DNA of 64,000 bases, from positions 18,408-82,407 of the forward strand of contig SIJG01000150.1 of the NCBI GenBank assembly GCA_023374025.1, written 5' to 3'. Of the stretch, positions 11,280 to 22,180 are shown piece by piece (within the stretch, counting starts at the first letter, position 1; each line of letters opens with the position of its first letter). The position numbers and the translations under genes are program-made. Source of the DNA: Heterodera schachtii. Its lineage: Eukaryota; Nematoda; Chromadorea; Rhabditida; Heteroderidae. The notes beneath the pieces are model-generated. The model searched no databases and was not told the origin of the DNA. It saw nothing but the letters and a program-made list of their open reading frames with translations.

Positions 11280-11930
11280 TAAAATACCTCAAAAAAAATC
11301 CTCATTTGGCATGAAAATTCCTTTAAACATCATAAATTGCGAACAAAATTAGTTAACTGTCATATTTTTCGTTTGAAACAATCAAATTCATCAATTTCTT
11401 GTCATTTATAAGCATTTTATGGAAGTCTGAGCACGAAAAATCGAAGTTGGACTTCACTTGGGCCAATGCTTTTACAGTGTCCACGTGTAATGAATTTCGT
11501 TTATCTGTCCACTGGTGTGAGACCCACAAAAAAATTTTTTTTTTTTTGTGCGCGATTTTTCCAAAAAAAACTTGGGAACGTTGGGAAGAGGGGGTCCGGC
11601 AGTGCCGATAGGCGCTGCCGGAAATTTTTTGAGATTTTGAGTGCGATTTGTTAACAGATTTTGTCAAAAAAATGATTTTGACTGAGGATTTTTGAAAAAA
11701 TGTTTAAGATTTGAAGAAAAAGTTCGAACATTTTGCCAAATATACTTAATTTTTCAAAAAATCATGCGTTTTTGTAACTTTTTTATCAAAAGACCACAAA
11801 AATCCTCAAATTTCTCAAAAGACCACAAAAATCCGCAAATCCTCATTTTCCAAAAAAATCCTCCTTGACCCTCTAAAAGACCACAAAATGAGGAAAAATC
11901 CTCACATATCGAAGCCCTGGTTAAAACGGT
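11280..11930. repeat. Repeat with GC palindrome module
   Basis: Non-coding. The module TCCGGCAGTGCCGATAGGCG (continuing to a full palindrome) lies at 11595-11621, followed by a TTTGTTAACAGATTTTGTC-like stretch. A short motif (AAGACCACAAAAATCC) is repeated imperfectly between 11790 and 11890, and the block ends in ATCGAAGCCCTGG directly before an F-box fragment. Probably a MITE remnant; its left end is not clear. Confidence 0.6.
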
Positions 11931-12191
11931 GCCCAATTGGGGAGACGGCGCCAATTAAGTGGAAAAAGCGCGAAAATTCGGATGCCAATTTGAACTGTAT
12001 TTAGATTTGATCCGCTGTATGGCAATGATTCGTTGGCCAATTTGAACAGTGTCCGATTTGATTTGGGTGGAAAGCATTGCATTGGGTGAGCGCAGAAACA
12101 GCATTTTTTATTTTGTCGAAAAATAAAAAATGAACATAATTTTAGGCCATTGTCGCCACCAGCAGTGGAAGAAGAAGAAGAATTGGATTAA
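11931..12191 (+). pseudogene. F-box-like exon 4-5 fragment, inverted copy of 55.7-56.0 kb
   Basis: KRCPIGETAPIKWKKRENSD is followed by a stop and then a partial repeat of the same exon region (SLANLNSVRFDLGG, donor after 12085). Exon 5 (12146-12191) reads PLSPPAVEEEEELD. The same odd internal duplication is found on the other strand in the gene at 55717-57019, so the defect predates the duplication of the roughly 400-bp block (11930-12330 versus 55570-55990). Confidence 0.75.
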
Positions 12192-12552
12192 AGCAATGAA
12201 AATTATATTTGTTGAAATGATCGACGATCTCATCAATTGGAATTTGATTTGATGCTCATTTTTCTCCGAAATTCTTTGTTGATTCTTTCGTTCGAATAAA
12301 TAATTCATTTAATAATATTTATAGGGTTGCCAACTGAAAATTTTCAAAATCCGCATTTAATTCCGTCTTTCATGTCCATTTTGCTGCTAAAACTCGGTTA
12401 GTTCACACCACCCTTAAGAGACAAGTGATTTGATAAATTTGTTCAATCAGCATCGAATTTATAAATCCATTAATTTATCTTTATTTCATGTTGTCATTTG
12501 TAAAAATGTAAAATTCATAATTAGTTCTGGGTTATTTTTCCCATCAAGAAAA

Positions 12553-12700
12553 ATTTTAAAAAGTGCTAGTTTTTGCGTTTCAAAAATCACAGCATCTGTT
12601 GCTGCTGTTGTTATTTTGTTGCTGATGACAGAAGCTGTCCTTGATGAGAAACAATGCGACAATTAGAAAAATAAACAGCAAAGAAAGAAGAATGGCATTC
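12553..12700 (-). pseudogene. Start-less copy of the signal-peptide gene
   Basis: The minus strand reads LLFIFLIVALFLIKDSFC, then Q/N/S-rich sequence, then NRCCDF and a stop. This parallels the gene starting at 57291 (LLLIFLIVALFLNDGFCQ...). The 5' leader and start codon seen there are deleted here: the shared GACGCGAATGCCATT leader runs straight into the hydrophobic segment. It lies head-to-head with the B1 gene. Confidence 0.6.
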
Positions 12701-12719
12701 GCGTCAAACAATCCGTTCC

Positions 12720-12787
12720 TTTTTATACCCGACAAACGCCGACTTTTCCCACCCCTGAATTGCTACGCTAATATTTTAGTATAAAAA
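12720..12787. promoter_or_regulatory. Divergent core promoter (B1 and signal-peptide copy)
   Basis: Plus strand: ACGCTAATATTTTAGTATAA (12765 onward) with a TATA box at 12780, 84 bp before the B1 ATG. The same sequence at the same spacing precedes B3. Minus strand: a TATA box (TATAAAAA, complement of about 12719-12727) preceded by GTCGGCGTTTGTCGG, facing the signal-peptide copy. The same two half-promoters face each other at 57126-57193. Confidence 0.6.
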
Positions 12788-12863
12788 TTCCTTTTTCTTC
12801 CTCTCCTCCTCATTCCATTCTCTCATTATTCGCCCTATATTTTCCGGTCATTTGTTCCTGCGA

Positions 12864-14426
12864 ATGTCTTCAGAAATTCTGTACGTTTATTATTTCTTTC
12901 TTTTCTTCTGACATTTTACATTTTCTTTTGCTTTAATTTTGACCATCAGAATTGGGAGATGAAAATTTCAAAAAGCATTTTTGAAAGATTAGCTTTTTGA
13001 GGCTAAAACTTCACATTTGAATTCTCCCGCTTTGATGCTTTTCCTTTTCCTAATTAATTTATTCATTCATTTCCCCAATTCATATTCAGTTTGTCTACCG
13101 TGTTTCTTCTATTGGTCGATTGTGCCACCATTCTTTTTTGCTTCTTTTTGGACAATGCCAAAAAACGACGACGCCCTCACAAAAAAGAAATGTAAATAAA
13201 AACAAAATTTAAATATTTCGAAAATTTCGAAAATTTTTTCAATTTTCAGCTTTATCTGCAGCGACTGTTGGCTTTTGGTGTTCGATTTTCTTGCGCCTTC
13301 TCAGCTTGGCCTTGGAATTGCACTGATTAGCCGTCGTTTTGACTTCTACGTGGATGAACACTTCAAGACACGCAAATGGAAATTGAACAAACAATTGCTA
13401 ATCCAATGGGACATTGACGGAAATGGCACGAAGAAAATGCAAATTGTCAAATCCGATGGAAATCCATTGCCAATTCCGCAAAATCCGTTGCCCAACAAAG
13501 TCATCGGATTCAAACGCATTCAGATCATGTAAAAAACTGATTTATTTGGAATTAACTGACCATTTTCTGCTTTTCAGTTACATCGATCAAAATGTCATCG
13601 CATTTATCCGCCGTTTTCATCGTTTTTTCGCCGTTTGTTCAACGGATTTGTACATTACCACGGGCAATGTTCGCCTTTTGAACTTTGTTTTGCTTAACAT
13701 TTGGCCAATGTTCCGCAATTATATGCGTGCGATTTTTTTGAACTCCATCACTTTTCGCCGTATGCGCCAATTGGCCCCGTCACTTCTCAACGATTCTCCA
13801 TCACTTTGCTATGTCTTTTTGGATGATGTCATTTTTCCCGCTTTTCCGCCGGATGACAGTGCCAATGCGTCGGATGGCCAAGCGGTGGCCAAATGGTTGT
13901 TCACGCCTCGTCCGAATGGTCTGCCCAAGGAGCTTCGATGCACTGTTAATTCACCGGATGAGCAATGGTCGTCAGCGATGGAACAGTTTAAAGCGGTGAT
14001 TATCCCTATTTATTTGATTTTCTATAATTTTTTTTTTGTCCATTTTAAGGCATTTTCCAATGCTTCTTCTCCGGTTACTTTTCGCATTGCTTTTAACTTT
14101 CCGCTGTCTTCTCCGCTTGACTCCGTTGTGCCATTTGATCGGATCAACGAAGTGACTGGAGAGGAATTGACACTTAAACAATCTGCTAATGCTTTTTGGC
14201 TCATCCGTTGTCCAACTGCGTGGGATGAGCGAAATTGGAGAAATGTGTGGGAAGCATTGAGTGTTCGACAGAACCCAATTGACATTCGGATCAACGATGG
14301 CGGATTTGACGATGGGTGAGCAATTTTTTGACAAATTTCATTTTGTTTATTGGTCCAATCAACAACTGAACAGTTTTTTTCAGTCTTCTCCTCGCCGCAG
14401 CGTCTTCAGGACCTAGCGATCACTGA
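12864..14426 (+). CDS. F-box-like protein B1, membrane-anchored subtype
   Basis: Six exons: 12864-12880, 13090-13191, 13250-13528, 13578-13995, 14050-14315 and 14384-14426, summing to 375 codons with GT-AG borders. Residues 1-6 are MSSEIL. Exon 2 gives a hydrophobic run (VFLLLVDCATILFCFFL) followed by KKRRRPHKKE, a signal-anchor-like helix with a basic flank. Then come the F-box-like segment (ICSDCWLLVFDFLAPSQLGL, SRRFDFYVDEHF), a middle domain (NIWPMFRNYM, RQLAPSLLND, SANASDGQAVAKWLFTPRPN) and a C-terminal domain (FDRINEVTGEELTLKQ, FWLIRCPTAWDERNW). The tail ends SGPSDH. The second half is only loosely similar to subtype A. The N-terminal helix would place the protein on a membrane, odd for a nuclear/cytosolic F-box adaptor. 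Function beyond family resemblance is unknown. Confidence 0.8.
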
Positions 14427-15023
14427 TCAGCAACAGCAGGAGAAATGAATTAATTAATTGATCGAATGCAATCCATAATTGAAATGATATTGGCATTGTG
14501 CCATTTCAATATTGTATATAATTTGTTTGTATATATTTGAGCTTTGCTTGCTCGCAAATGCGTCCCATTTCCACTGTACATATATATATATTTATGTAAA
14601 ATTCAGTGTGAGTAATTGTTGATAAAAATGGCTTATGAATAAAAGCGAATTAAAGCATTTTTTCCTTTTAATGATCTCAAGCATTGTGCAAAAATAATAG
14701 TCGTTTGGTCAAAATTTTAGGACACAGAAGTCCTGAAAAAATTGATTTGTTAATCCTGAAAACCGGACCTTGGTCAAAATTCTCTTATTCTTTCCGTAAA
14801 TTTTTCAAAAGTTCAAACTCTACCCCTCTCTCTCACTCGTTAACTGCAAAATAAACGAAATTTGTATTTAAAAAATTCATAAAGAAAACATAAATTCCAT
14901 CTCAATTTTATGAAACCCAAAAAAGGATCAATCGGTCATTTGTCAAATGGGCTCAGCCAATAGCGGGAAGGGACCGCCCCTTGGATCTCTCCCGAGGCCC
15001 CCCCCCCCTTTATAAGCTCGGGA
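14427..15023. other. B1 3' flank; no further gene
   Basis: Contains the 3' flank shared by subtype B genes, with ATATTGTATATAATTTG and TGCTCGCAAATGCG near 14510-14570 and an AATAAA signal at about 14638. The same block recurs near other B-type ends (for example 15690-15800, 21210-21310, 24600-24770, 30650-30800). Confidence 0.55.
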
Positions 15024-15591
15024 TTTGCGTCGTCGCATTTCACTGACAATTCTCACTGATCTCGATCATCTGAATTCAATTGATTCCGGTCGTCTGTGCC
15101 CCGATGGAATTGCTGATTTTGATGTGCTGAATCCAACTGCTGCCCAAGCGTTGACCAAATGGTTGCACACTCCGAGCAAAGACGGGCAACCGAAGCGATT
15201 GCATTGCTTTGATTATTTTGATGGATCAAATCTTGAATGGGTCAACAATTTGAAAGAGGTGATCCGCCGTATTTCGTTAAATTGTTTTTGTTTTACCAAA
15301 TTTTGTTTAGACATTTCTCTGTGCCACCACTTCGTCCTCCTACATTATTCAACTAAATTTTTACACGACAAAAATGCCAATTGAACATTTGAATTGGTGA
15401 ACGAAGCGACAAATGAGAAGCTGATACTGTGGGAAAAATCAGAGGATAATTGGCTGTTGATACGGTGTCCAATAATTGTTGGGGAGACGGAAGCGACGGT
15501 TCAGTGGGAAAATGACAAAAATTGGGATGACAATTTGAACACGGTCGAATTTAATTTGTGGCGTGACAATGATAGCTTTAAATACCGTTAA
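15024..15591 (+). pseudogene. F-box-like subtype A 3' half
   Basis: Begins inside exon 3 (LRRRISLTILTDLDHLNSID ... GQPKRLHCFDYFDGSNLEW), then an intron and exon 4. Exon 4 is frameshifted near 15380 between TFLCATTSSS... and ELVNEATNEKLILWEKS, and ends without the usual ...IG donor. Exons 1-2 and 5 are absent. The sequence just upstream has a C-run and no family similarity. Confidence 0.8.
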
Positions 15592-15840
15592 TAATACCTA
15601 TCTAATTTTGTGTTGCTAAAAAATTGACAGCCTAAAGTAAGCAGAAATTTGTTGTGTCAAGCCTTTACCGTTTTTATTATTAGCCATTTTATCAACGATT
15701 AATTACTCATAATTAATTAATTTTATGCACATAAAATACAATGGAAATGGACGCATTTCCGAGCAAGCAAAAGTCAAATACAAACAAACAATTATATACA
15801 ATATTGAAATGGCAAAATGCCAATGCCAACATCATTTCGG

Positions 15841-16312
15841 TCAGACAATTGCGTCACCAATCAATTGGTTGATCCATTTCTTCTGCTGATCACTCGGCCC
15901 GGGAGAAACGTCGTCGAGAAGAAGACTGAAAAACGATGATTATCCGATTATAAATTATAAGCCAATTCAATTTTTATTAATTCAATGGCATTTTATGAAT
16001 CCAATCAACCTAACTATCCATGATTTTTTATACCTTAATTCTGTCCATTTCAAACAAACCGTTCATTTTGGTACCAATTTAAAGCACAAAGTCTAAGCAA
16101 AATTGTCGACGATTGGACTCATAAAATGATTAAGCATTTTAAATTGTTCACCCGTCGTCGAATCCGCCATCGCTTATCACAATGTCAATTGGGTTTGTTC
16201 GAACAATCATCTCATCCGTCACATTTTCCCACTTTTGCTCATCCCATCCAATTGGACAACGGAAGAGGCAACAATCATTTTCGTATATTTCCAGTATCAA
16301 TTTCTCCCCAGT
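15841..16312 (-). pseudogene. F-box-like subtype B exon 5-6 fragment
   Basis: Exon 5 remnant (GEKLILEIYENDCCLFRCPI ... DIVISDGGFDDG, donor boundary 16152) and exon 6 (start 15925, LLLDDVSPGPSDQQKKWINQ, stop 15841-15843). The 5' exons are missing. Blocks within 15975-16080 recur at 16315-16400, a local duplication. Confidence 0.75.
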
Positions 16313-16602
16313 CAATTCAATGGCATTTTATGAGTCCAATCAACCTAACCATCCTTAATTATCACAACTCTGTCCATTTCAAAACAAAACCATATGGAAA
16401 ATTATGTAATTGGTCAGCCAGCAGATTTTCAGGTGCATTTATTTGTCTGAACATCAAAGAAAAAGTTAAAAAAACAAACAAATATTAATAAATGTATGTT
16501 TTATATTCAAACGAAAGAATCAACAAAAAAGCATTTCTGAGATAAAATGAACATCAAATCCGTTTCCAATTGTTGAGATCATCGCTCATTTCACAAATAT
16601 AA

Positions 16603-17892
16603 TTAATTCACTTCCGCGCAATTAGACGATATTTCCATGCTTTGATCCGCTTTTTCCTTTTCTTCCGCTGGTGGCGATAATGGCCTAAAATTAAGTGAAT
16701 ATTTTAATTGGATGAATTATTTTTACACTCACCCAATGCAATTATTGTCATAAAGCATAAAATAGACATTGTTCAAATTGGCATCCGAATTTTCGTCTTT
16801 CTGCTGCTGAACCATCGGACATCGCTTCATCATCCAATTGCCAGGATGGAGTGACACTTTCTCCATTGTCAACTTCTCATTAGTCCGTTTGTTCTCCAAT
16901 TCAAAAAGATCAATTGGTGTTGAACTTGCCAAGGTCAAATTCACTTTGTAACTGACTGAGGAGGTGGCATGGAGAAATGTCTAAACAATGGGAAACGCAA
17001 ATTAAAGACAATTAATTAGTCAGTCGTTTAACGAAAATTTGGTCACACACCTCTTTAAAACTGTTGATCCATTCAAGATTTGGTGACTCCAAATAATTAA
17101 TGCAACGCAATTTCTTCGGCCGTCCATCTTTGCTCGGAATGTGTAACCATTTGAACAGCGCATGGCCGGCAGAAGTTGTATTTGGCCCGTCACCTTCACT
17201 AAGCACATCGGGGAACAGTCCACCCTTTGATCGGATTGAACTCAGGCTCTTATCGGAGAGGATTGTTGGCGATGTGAGGCGAAGCAAAGTGTCCAAATGA
17301 TCAGCATTGCCAAATCCCAAATAATGGACATTGATTGTCGTAAAAATAGGCCAAATTTGACGGACAAAAACATCCCAAATTGGCTGGACATTGCTGTCGG
17401 ATGAAGAACACACATCCAAATACAAATTGGTGCCTTTGTCGAAAATTCGCTGATTGGAACGGAAAAACTCGATGACGGAATGATCAATGTACCTAAAAAA
17501 GGAGCAACATAAAATGAAAATGTGTGTTGAATTACTCAATCCGAATGTATTTAAAGCGAATTTTGTTCGGCAACGGACGGTCGGGCCAAGGAAAGTCCAC
17601 AGATTTGCTGCCTTTGCACACAGATAATTTTGCCTTTGGTCCTGCTGTGTCCTTGATAATTACTATCCATCTCCAAATTGTCAATTCGCTTTTGCCATTG
17701 AAATGCGTGTCCACCAAAACATCGAAGCGGTCGGAAATCAGTGCCAATTTCAGGCCGAGTTCAACACGTTCAAAAGATGGGAGAATGTCCATCCACACAT
17801 CGCCACAAATCCAACTGAAATGTGTAAAAATGATTTAAATGATAAATATTCAATTTAAAAACTTCTCACATTTTCTTTAATTGTCGCTTCAT
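16603..17892 (-). CDS. F-box-like protein A4
   Basis: Five exons: 17870-17892, 17536-17814, 17051-17492, 16733-16980 and 16603-16684 give 358 codons with no interruption. Start MKRQLKK, then the F-box-like segment WICGDVWMDILPSFERVELG ... ISDRFDVLVDTHFNG. Middle domain: IFDKGTNLYLDVCSSSD, QPIWDVFVRQIWPIF, HALFKWLHIPSKDGRPKK. C-terminal domain: FELENKRTNEKLTMEKV, WMMKRCPM. Tail PLSPPAEEKEKADQSMEISS. Exon 4 is shorter than in sisters because the RCPIxGETAAAVQWEN stretch is reduced. Probable role: SCF-type adaptor, inferred from family; no partner genes lie nearby. Looks functional. Confidence 0.85.
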
Positions 17893-18405
17893 TTTGTGCC
17901 AATTAGCTGCCCAATTTTGTCGTATGTTATTTATAAAGAATTATGTAAATCTCAAAATTAATAACCATGAATGTTTGAATTTTTAGTTGCTAGAGCTCGA
18001 ATTGATATTTCCAATTGAGGGGGGGGGGGGTCCCTAACTCCAAATATCCCGGCAAATCTTCTTCTATTCATTTATTTTTACTAATTTTTTGATGAAAACA
18101 TATGTTTTGACCCATTACGAACCCCTGATCCGAATTCGAACAAAAAGTCAAAAAAAAAAAAATTTTTTTTTCAAAATATTTACTGCCCAAAATCAATTTA
18201 ATACACGAAACTGTTGTGTTTTGCTAACACACAAACAAGATAAATTTATTAAATGAATAAAGAACAAAATTAGAATCACAAAATAATAATAAAATAAGGA
18301 CGGAGTCAATTTAAGAGAGTCCGAAAATAAACTCCGAAATGCAAAATAACACAAATGACAAAGAATGGTCGATGGGAGAGGACCCATCAACAAATAGCTA
18401 ATCAA
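17893..18405. other. No gene seen
   Basis: AT-rich 5' flank of A4. No TATA/GCTAATATTTTAG promoter of the type seen at other members could be found. Contains a G run at 18019-18029 and a trace of the ATCCGAATTCGAACAAAAAG repeat also seen near 29330. Confidence 0.5.
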
Positions 18406-18976
18406 TAGGGATTCTTTTTTTAGGCAAATGCCTAAAATTTTTGCGCACTTAATACGCACAGATAAGCACGAAAAAAGCGTTTTCCGCTTTGTTTGGGGTG
18501 TCTATGATGACTTTTATAATGCCTATTTTTGCCTATTTTGGACTTTTTGTGCTTAATGCCTATTTGCCTATTTTTGTGCCTATTTCGCCATTTTTGACGA
18601 CTTTTTCAGGATTTTGGGAAAAATCCTTACCAAAAATGCAATAAAAATGAAAAATATACCCCTAAGAATCGACCTGAAAAATTTCAGAAAATATACCCCT
18701 AAGAATTGAAAAAAAAATTTTCACAAAAATTCTTCCGCAAAAATTAATTATTTTTTCTTCATTAAATTTTGGTTTAAAAAATTATTTTTATCGAAAACAA
18801 ATTTAAAACAATTGAAATATAAGCAAAATAATTTTTTAAATTAATTTTTACTTGTTTTAATACCTAAAAAGCGTTAATAAAAAAATTTTTTTGCCTATTT
18901 TAGTGCCTATTTGAGGATTTTTGTGCCTATTTAATGCCTATTTCGCGATTTTTTGTGCCTAAAAAAAGAATCCCTA
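18406..18976. mobile_element. 571-bp MITE (TAGGGATTC), 8-bp TSD
   Basis: Inverted ends TAGGGATTCTTTTTTTAGGC and GCCTAAAAAAAGAATCCCTA with the exact flanking octamer CTAATCAA at 18398-18405 and 18977-18984. Inside the ends a TGCCTATTT motif is repeated many times in opposite orientations on the two sides. No coding capacity. Confidence 0.9.
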
Positions 18977-19031
18977 CTAATCAATAAAAGTAGTCGTGTC
19001 GATGCTTAATATAATTAAATATCATCGGGCC

Positions 19032-20460
19032 AGGACGTTTTCGTACCGCCATTTTCGTACCGGGAACGTTTTCGTACCGCCGTTTTCGTACCGCCATTTT
19101 CGTACCGGGAACCTTTTCGTACCGCCGTTTTCGTACCGGAGACGTTTTCGTACCGCCGTTTTCGTACCGCCATTTTCGTACCGGGGACGTTTTCGTACCG
19201 CCATTTTCGTACCGGGGACGTTTTCGTACCGCCGTTTTCGTACCGCCATTTTCGTACCGGGGACGTTTTCGTACCGCCGTTTTCGTACCGCCATTTTCGT
19301 ACCGGGGACGTTTTCGTACCGCCATTTTCGTACCGGGGACGTTTTCGTACCGCCGTTTTCGTACCGCCATTTTCGTACCGGGGACGTTTTCGTACCGCCG
19401 TTTTCGTACCGCCATTTTCGTACCGGGGACGTTTTCGTACCGCCGTTTTCGTACCGCCATTTTCGTACCGGGGACGTTTTCGTACCGCCGTTTTCGTACC
19501 GCCATTTTCGTACCGCCGTTTTCGTACCGCCATTTTCGTACCGGGAACGTTTTCGTACCGCCGTTTTCGTACCGGAGACGTTTTCGTACCGCCGTTTTCG
19601 TACCGGAGACGTTTTCGTACCGCCGTTTTCGTACCGGAGACGTTTTCGTACCGCCGTTTTCGTACCGCCATTTTCGTACCGGGAACGTTTTCGTACCGCC
19701 ATTTTCGCACCGGGAACGTTTTCGTACCGCCGTTTTCGTACCGGAGACGTTTTCGTACCGCCGTTTTCGTACCGGAGACGTTTTCGTACCGCCGTTTTCG
19801 TACCGCCATTTTCGTACCGGGAATGTTTTCGTACCGCCGTTTTCGTACCGGGAACGTTTTCGTACCGCCGTTTTCATACCGGAGACAATTCATACCGCCA
19901 TTTTCGTACCGCCGTTTTCGTACCGCCATTTTCGTACCGGGAACGTTTTCGTATCGCCGTTTTCGTACCGGAGACATTTTCGTACCGCCATTTTCGTACC
20001 GCCGTTTTCGTACCGCCGTTTTCGTACCGGGAATGTTTTCGTACCGCCGTTTTCGTACCGGAGACAATTCATACCGCCATTTTCGTACCGCCGTTTTCGT
20101 ACCGCCATTTTCGTACCGGGAACGTTTTCGTATCGCCGTTTTCGTACCGGAGACATTTTCGTACCGCCATTTTCGTACCGCCGTTTTCGTACCGCCGTTT
20201 TCGTACCGGAGACGTTTTCGTACCGACGTTTTCGTACCGCCGTTTTCGTACCGCCATTTTCGTACCGGGAACGTTTTCGTACCGCCGTTTTCGTACCGCC
20301 ATTTTCGTACCGGGAACCTTTTCGTACCGCCGTTTTCGTACCGGAGACGTTTTCGTACCGCCGTTTTCGTACCGCCATTTTCGTACCGGGAACGTTTTCG
20401 TACCGCCGTTTTCGTACCGCCATTTTCGTACCGGGAACGTTTTCGTACCGCCGTTTTCTT
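19032..20460 (+). repeat. TTTTCGTACCG satellite array
   Basis: Two unit types alternate: a 14-bp unit TTTTCGTACCGCCR and a 17-bp unit TTTTCGTACCGGRRACG. Frequent 14+14+17 (45-bp) combinations make a loose higher-order repeat. Because no unit contains a stop in most frames, long open frames run across on both strands, but they are artefacts of the repeat. CpG and GTAC are strikingly dense compared with the AT-rich surroundings. Confidence 0.95.
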
Positions 20461-20638
20461 ACGAGTGGATATGCAAAAAAAATTGCATTCATATTATTTT
20501 TTAATCTTTAAGTAATTACTAGGGCTGGGAATTAAAGTCAAATGACTTTTTAATGCAATGAAACCTGGCTGAATTTTTTTTAATTGTTAGTAGGGAATTT
20601 CTTAATGTTTTGACAGTTAAGCTTTTATTAACTACAAA

Positions 20639-20983
20639 ATGAACCAGCAGCAAGTAATTAAAACAAAACTAAATAATGATAAATTGGTGCATGATGGTGC
20701 ACAGAAAAAGAAGTATCGCGATGCCGACGCACGGATTCTTCGTCTCGTCCAACGCTATAACGATATCAATAACAATATTGTCCCTCAAAATGATCACAAT
20801 TATGCCAATGCCAATGTCAATCCCGAAATCCTTAACAATTTTCTCGATGGTATTTTCCGAAACTATGAGATGCGACCTTATTTTGTCCCGGATTTTGTTA
20901 TTTTTGTTAAAGTTATGAATTTTCTACAAAATTTTATGAATGGGAAACAAAAAATGATAAATTTTGGTTCTATTAGTTCTTAA
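20639..20983 (+). CDS. Unknown 114-residue ORF inside the satellite element
   Basis: [15 protein letters not shown] at the start, then a basic stretch [20 protein letters not shown] and an Asn-rich middle ([17 protein letters not shown]), ending in hydrophobic/aromatic sequence and NFGSISS. It is not repetitive, unlike its surroundings. I do not recognise a family. The second element copy (43976-44160, minus strand) keeps the C-terminal part ([11 protein letters not shown] region) but has indels and lacks the N-terminal half. It may be a captured gene piece or a remnant of an element protein. Whether it is translated is unknown. Confidence 0.4.
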   Translation: MNQQQVIKTKLNNDKLVHDGAQKKKYRDADARILRLVQRYNDINNNIVPQNDHNYANANVNPEILNNFLDGIFRNYEMRPYFVPDFVIFVKVMNFLQNFMNGKQKMINFGSISS

Positions 20984-21058
20984 GTTTTTCTAATTGAATC
21001 TGACGCTTGTACAAGAACTCGTACAAAAACGTCCCCCGTACGAAAACGGCGGTACGAA

Positions 21059-21316
21059 TTCCGTGATGAATTGGAAATTGTCATTAATAATATCTAATTG
21101 TGTGTGACTAAAAAATTGACAGCCTAAGGCCAGCCGAAAATTGTTGTGCCATGGCATTTATTGGGTTGGACTGCGAATATGCGAAGATTTTACCGTTTTT
21201 ATTATTAGCCATTTTATAAACGATTAATTACTCACAATTGAATTTCACATATACTTATAAAATACAATGGAAATGGGCGCATTTGCGAGCAAGCAAAAAG
21301 TCAAATACATATAGAC
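21059..21316 (-). other. Subtype B 3' flank without its gene
   Basis: Matches the downstream flank of subtype B genes in reverse orientation (compare 15600-15800 and 30570-30760). No B exon follows because the MITE at 21317 interrupts the block. Confidence 0.6.
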
Positions 21317-22180
21317 CAGGGTTACCCTTGAAAATTTCCCGAAATAAGGACATCGATGGTCAAAAATAAGATTTTAGGGTCAAAAATAAGGACATTTTTT
21401 AAAACACGCTTCAAAAACTTCTTTTTTATGCGGGGGAAGTCCGGCGGTGCCGGTAGGCGCCGCCGGAAAAAATTTGTAATTTAGCGCGACTTGGTAACAA
21501 ATTTTCACCAAAAAGGCCAATTTTTACATTGCAAATCTTAGGTCAACTTTTACTGCGGCTCCGATAGTCGCCGATGGGAAAATTTTTTCAGGCTTTTCAC
21601 TGTTTCTACTTCAAGCAAATTTCTCGTATTTTTTTCGCGGTTTTTAAGTCTATTTAAAGAAATAAAGAGAATTTTGGAGCTCCGGCGGTGCCGATAGGCG
21701 CCGCCGGGAAAAATTTTGAAATTTTAGTGTATTTTGTTAATAGATTTTGTCAAAAAATGTCTAAATTTTGCTGTTTTTAGCCAAATATTTTATGATTTTT
21801 AATGTTAAAATTATGATTGAATTCCCATCGATTAAGGAATAATTTTGAAAAATTAGAAGAAAAAAAATTGTTTGGAGTGGAACTGATCCAACGATAAAAC
21901 GAAGAACATAACCAAGATCACAACCCACTGGACCACGCATATGAGTAAATAAATTAGGCAAAAGTAAGACTTTGGATATTAATTCACTTCAAAAAACATT
22001 TCTTTCAAAAATTATCATTTAAAATCTAAATTTCTCTCTGAATCCAAAAAAATAAGACTAAAATAAGGACAAAGAGCTTAAATAAGGACAAATCTTACAA
22101 ATAAGAACATTTAAAATTTGTAAGATTTGGACCCTAAAAATAAGGACAAATCTTACAAATAAGGACAAAGGGTAACCCTG
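21317..22180. mobile_element. 864-bp MITE (CAGGGTTACCC) with two palindrome modules
   Basis: Inverted ends CAGGGTTACCCTT and AAGGGTAACCCTG. Inside both ends are AAATAAGGACA-type motifs repeated several times. The GC palindrome module is present twice (about 21432-21457 and 21682-21708), the second followed by TTTTGTTAATAGATTTTGTC. The flanking octamers (ATATAGAC / TCATAATT) do not match. It cuts the subtype B 3' flank. Confidence 0.75.

Larger units (their letters stand above)
19030..21058 (+). mobile_element. MITE-like element with satellite arm and internal ORF (copy 1)
   Basis: Left: a 1.4-kb array of TTTTCGTACCG-type units. Centre: about 560 bp of unique sequence with a 114-codon ORF. 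Right: a short array in the opposite orientation (ACGAAAACGGCGGTACG near 21040). The second copy (43872-44567, reversed) has the same centre and oppositely oriented arrays, but with a short array on the side where this one is huge. I infer one mobile unit whose inverted subterminal repeats vary in length. The left outer boundary (GGGCCAGGACG) resembles copy 2 (GGGACAGGACG). No target-site duplication could be confirmed. Confidence 0.55.

Noticed and set aside
13972..14334. Open frames antisense to B1 exon 5 and to exons of other F-box-like genes
   Set aside because: Shadows of real exons: codon pattern, splice sites and family similarity all lie on the other strand.
19032..20460. CRISPR-like array
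   Set aside because: Repeats are contiguous 14- and 17-bp units without unique spacers, in a eukaryotic genome.
18981..20515. Very long open frames on both strands (up to about 500 codons, RFRTAVFVPPFSYR-type and RYENGGTKT-type repeats)
   Set aside because: They are translations of the TTTTCGTACCG satellite, which lacks stop codons in several frames on both strands. No start context, splice signals or non-repeat domain support a protein.
21317..22180. Exact 8-bp target duplication for the CAGGGTTACCC element
   Set aside because: Flanks ATATAGAC and TCATAATT do not match; a later rearrangement or a mistaken end is possible.
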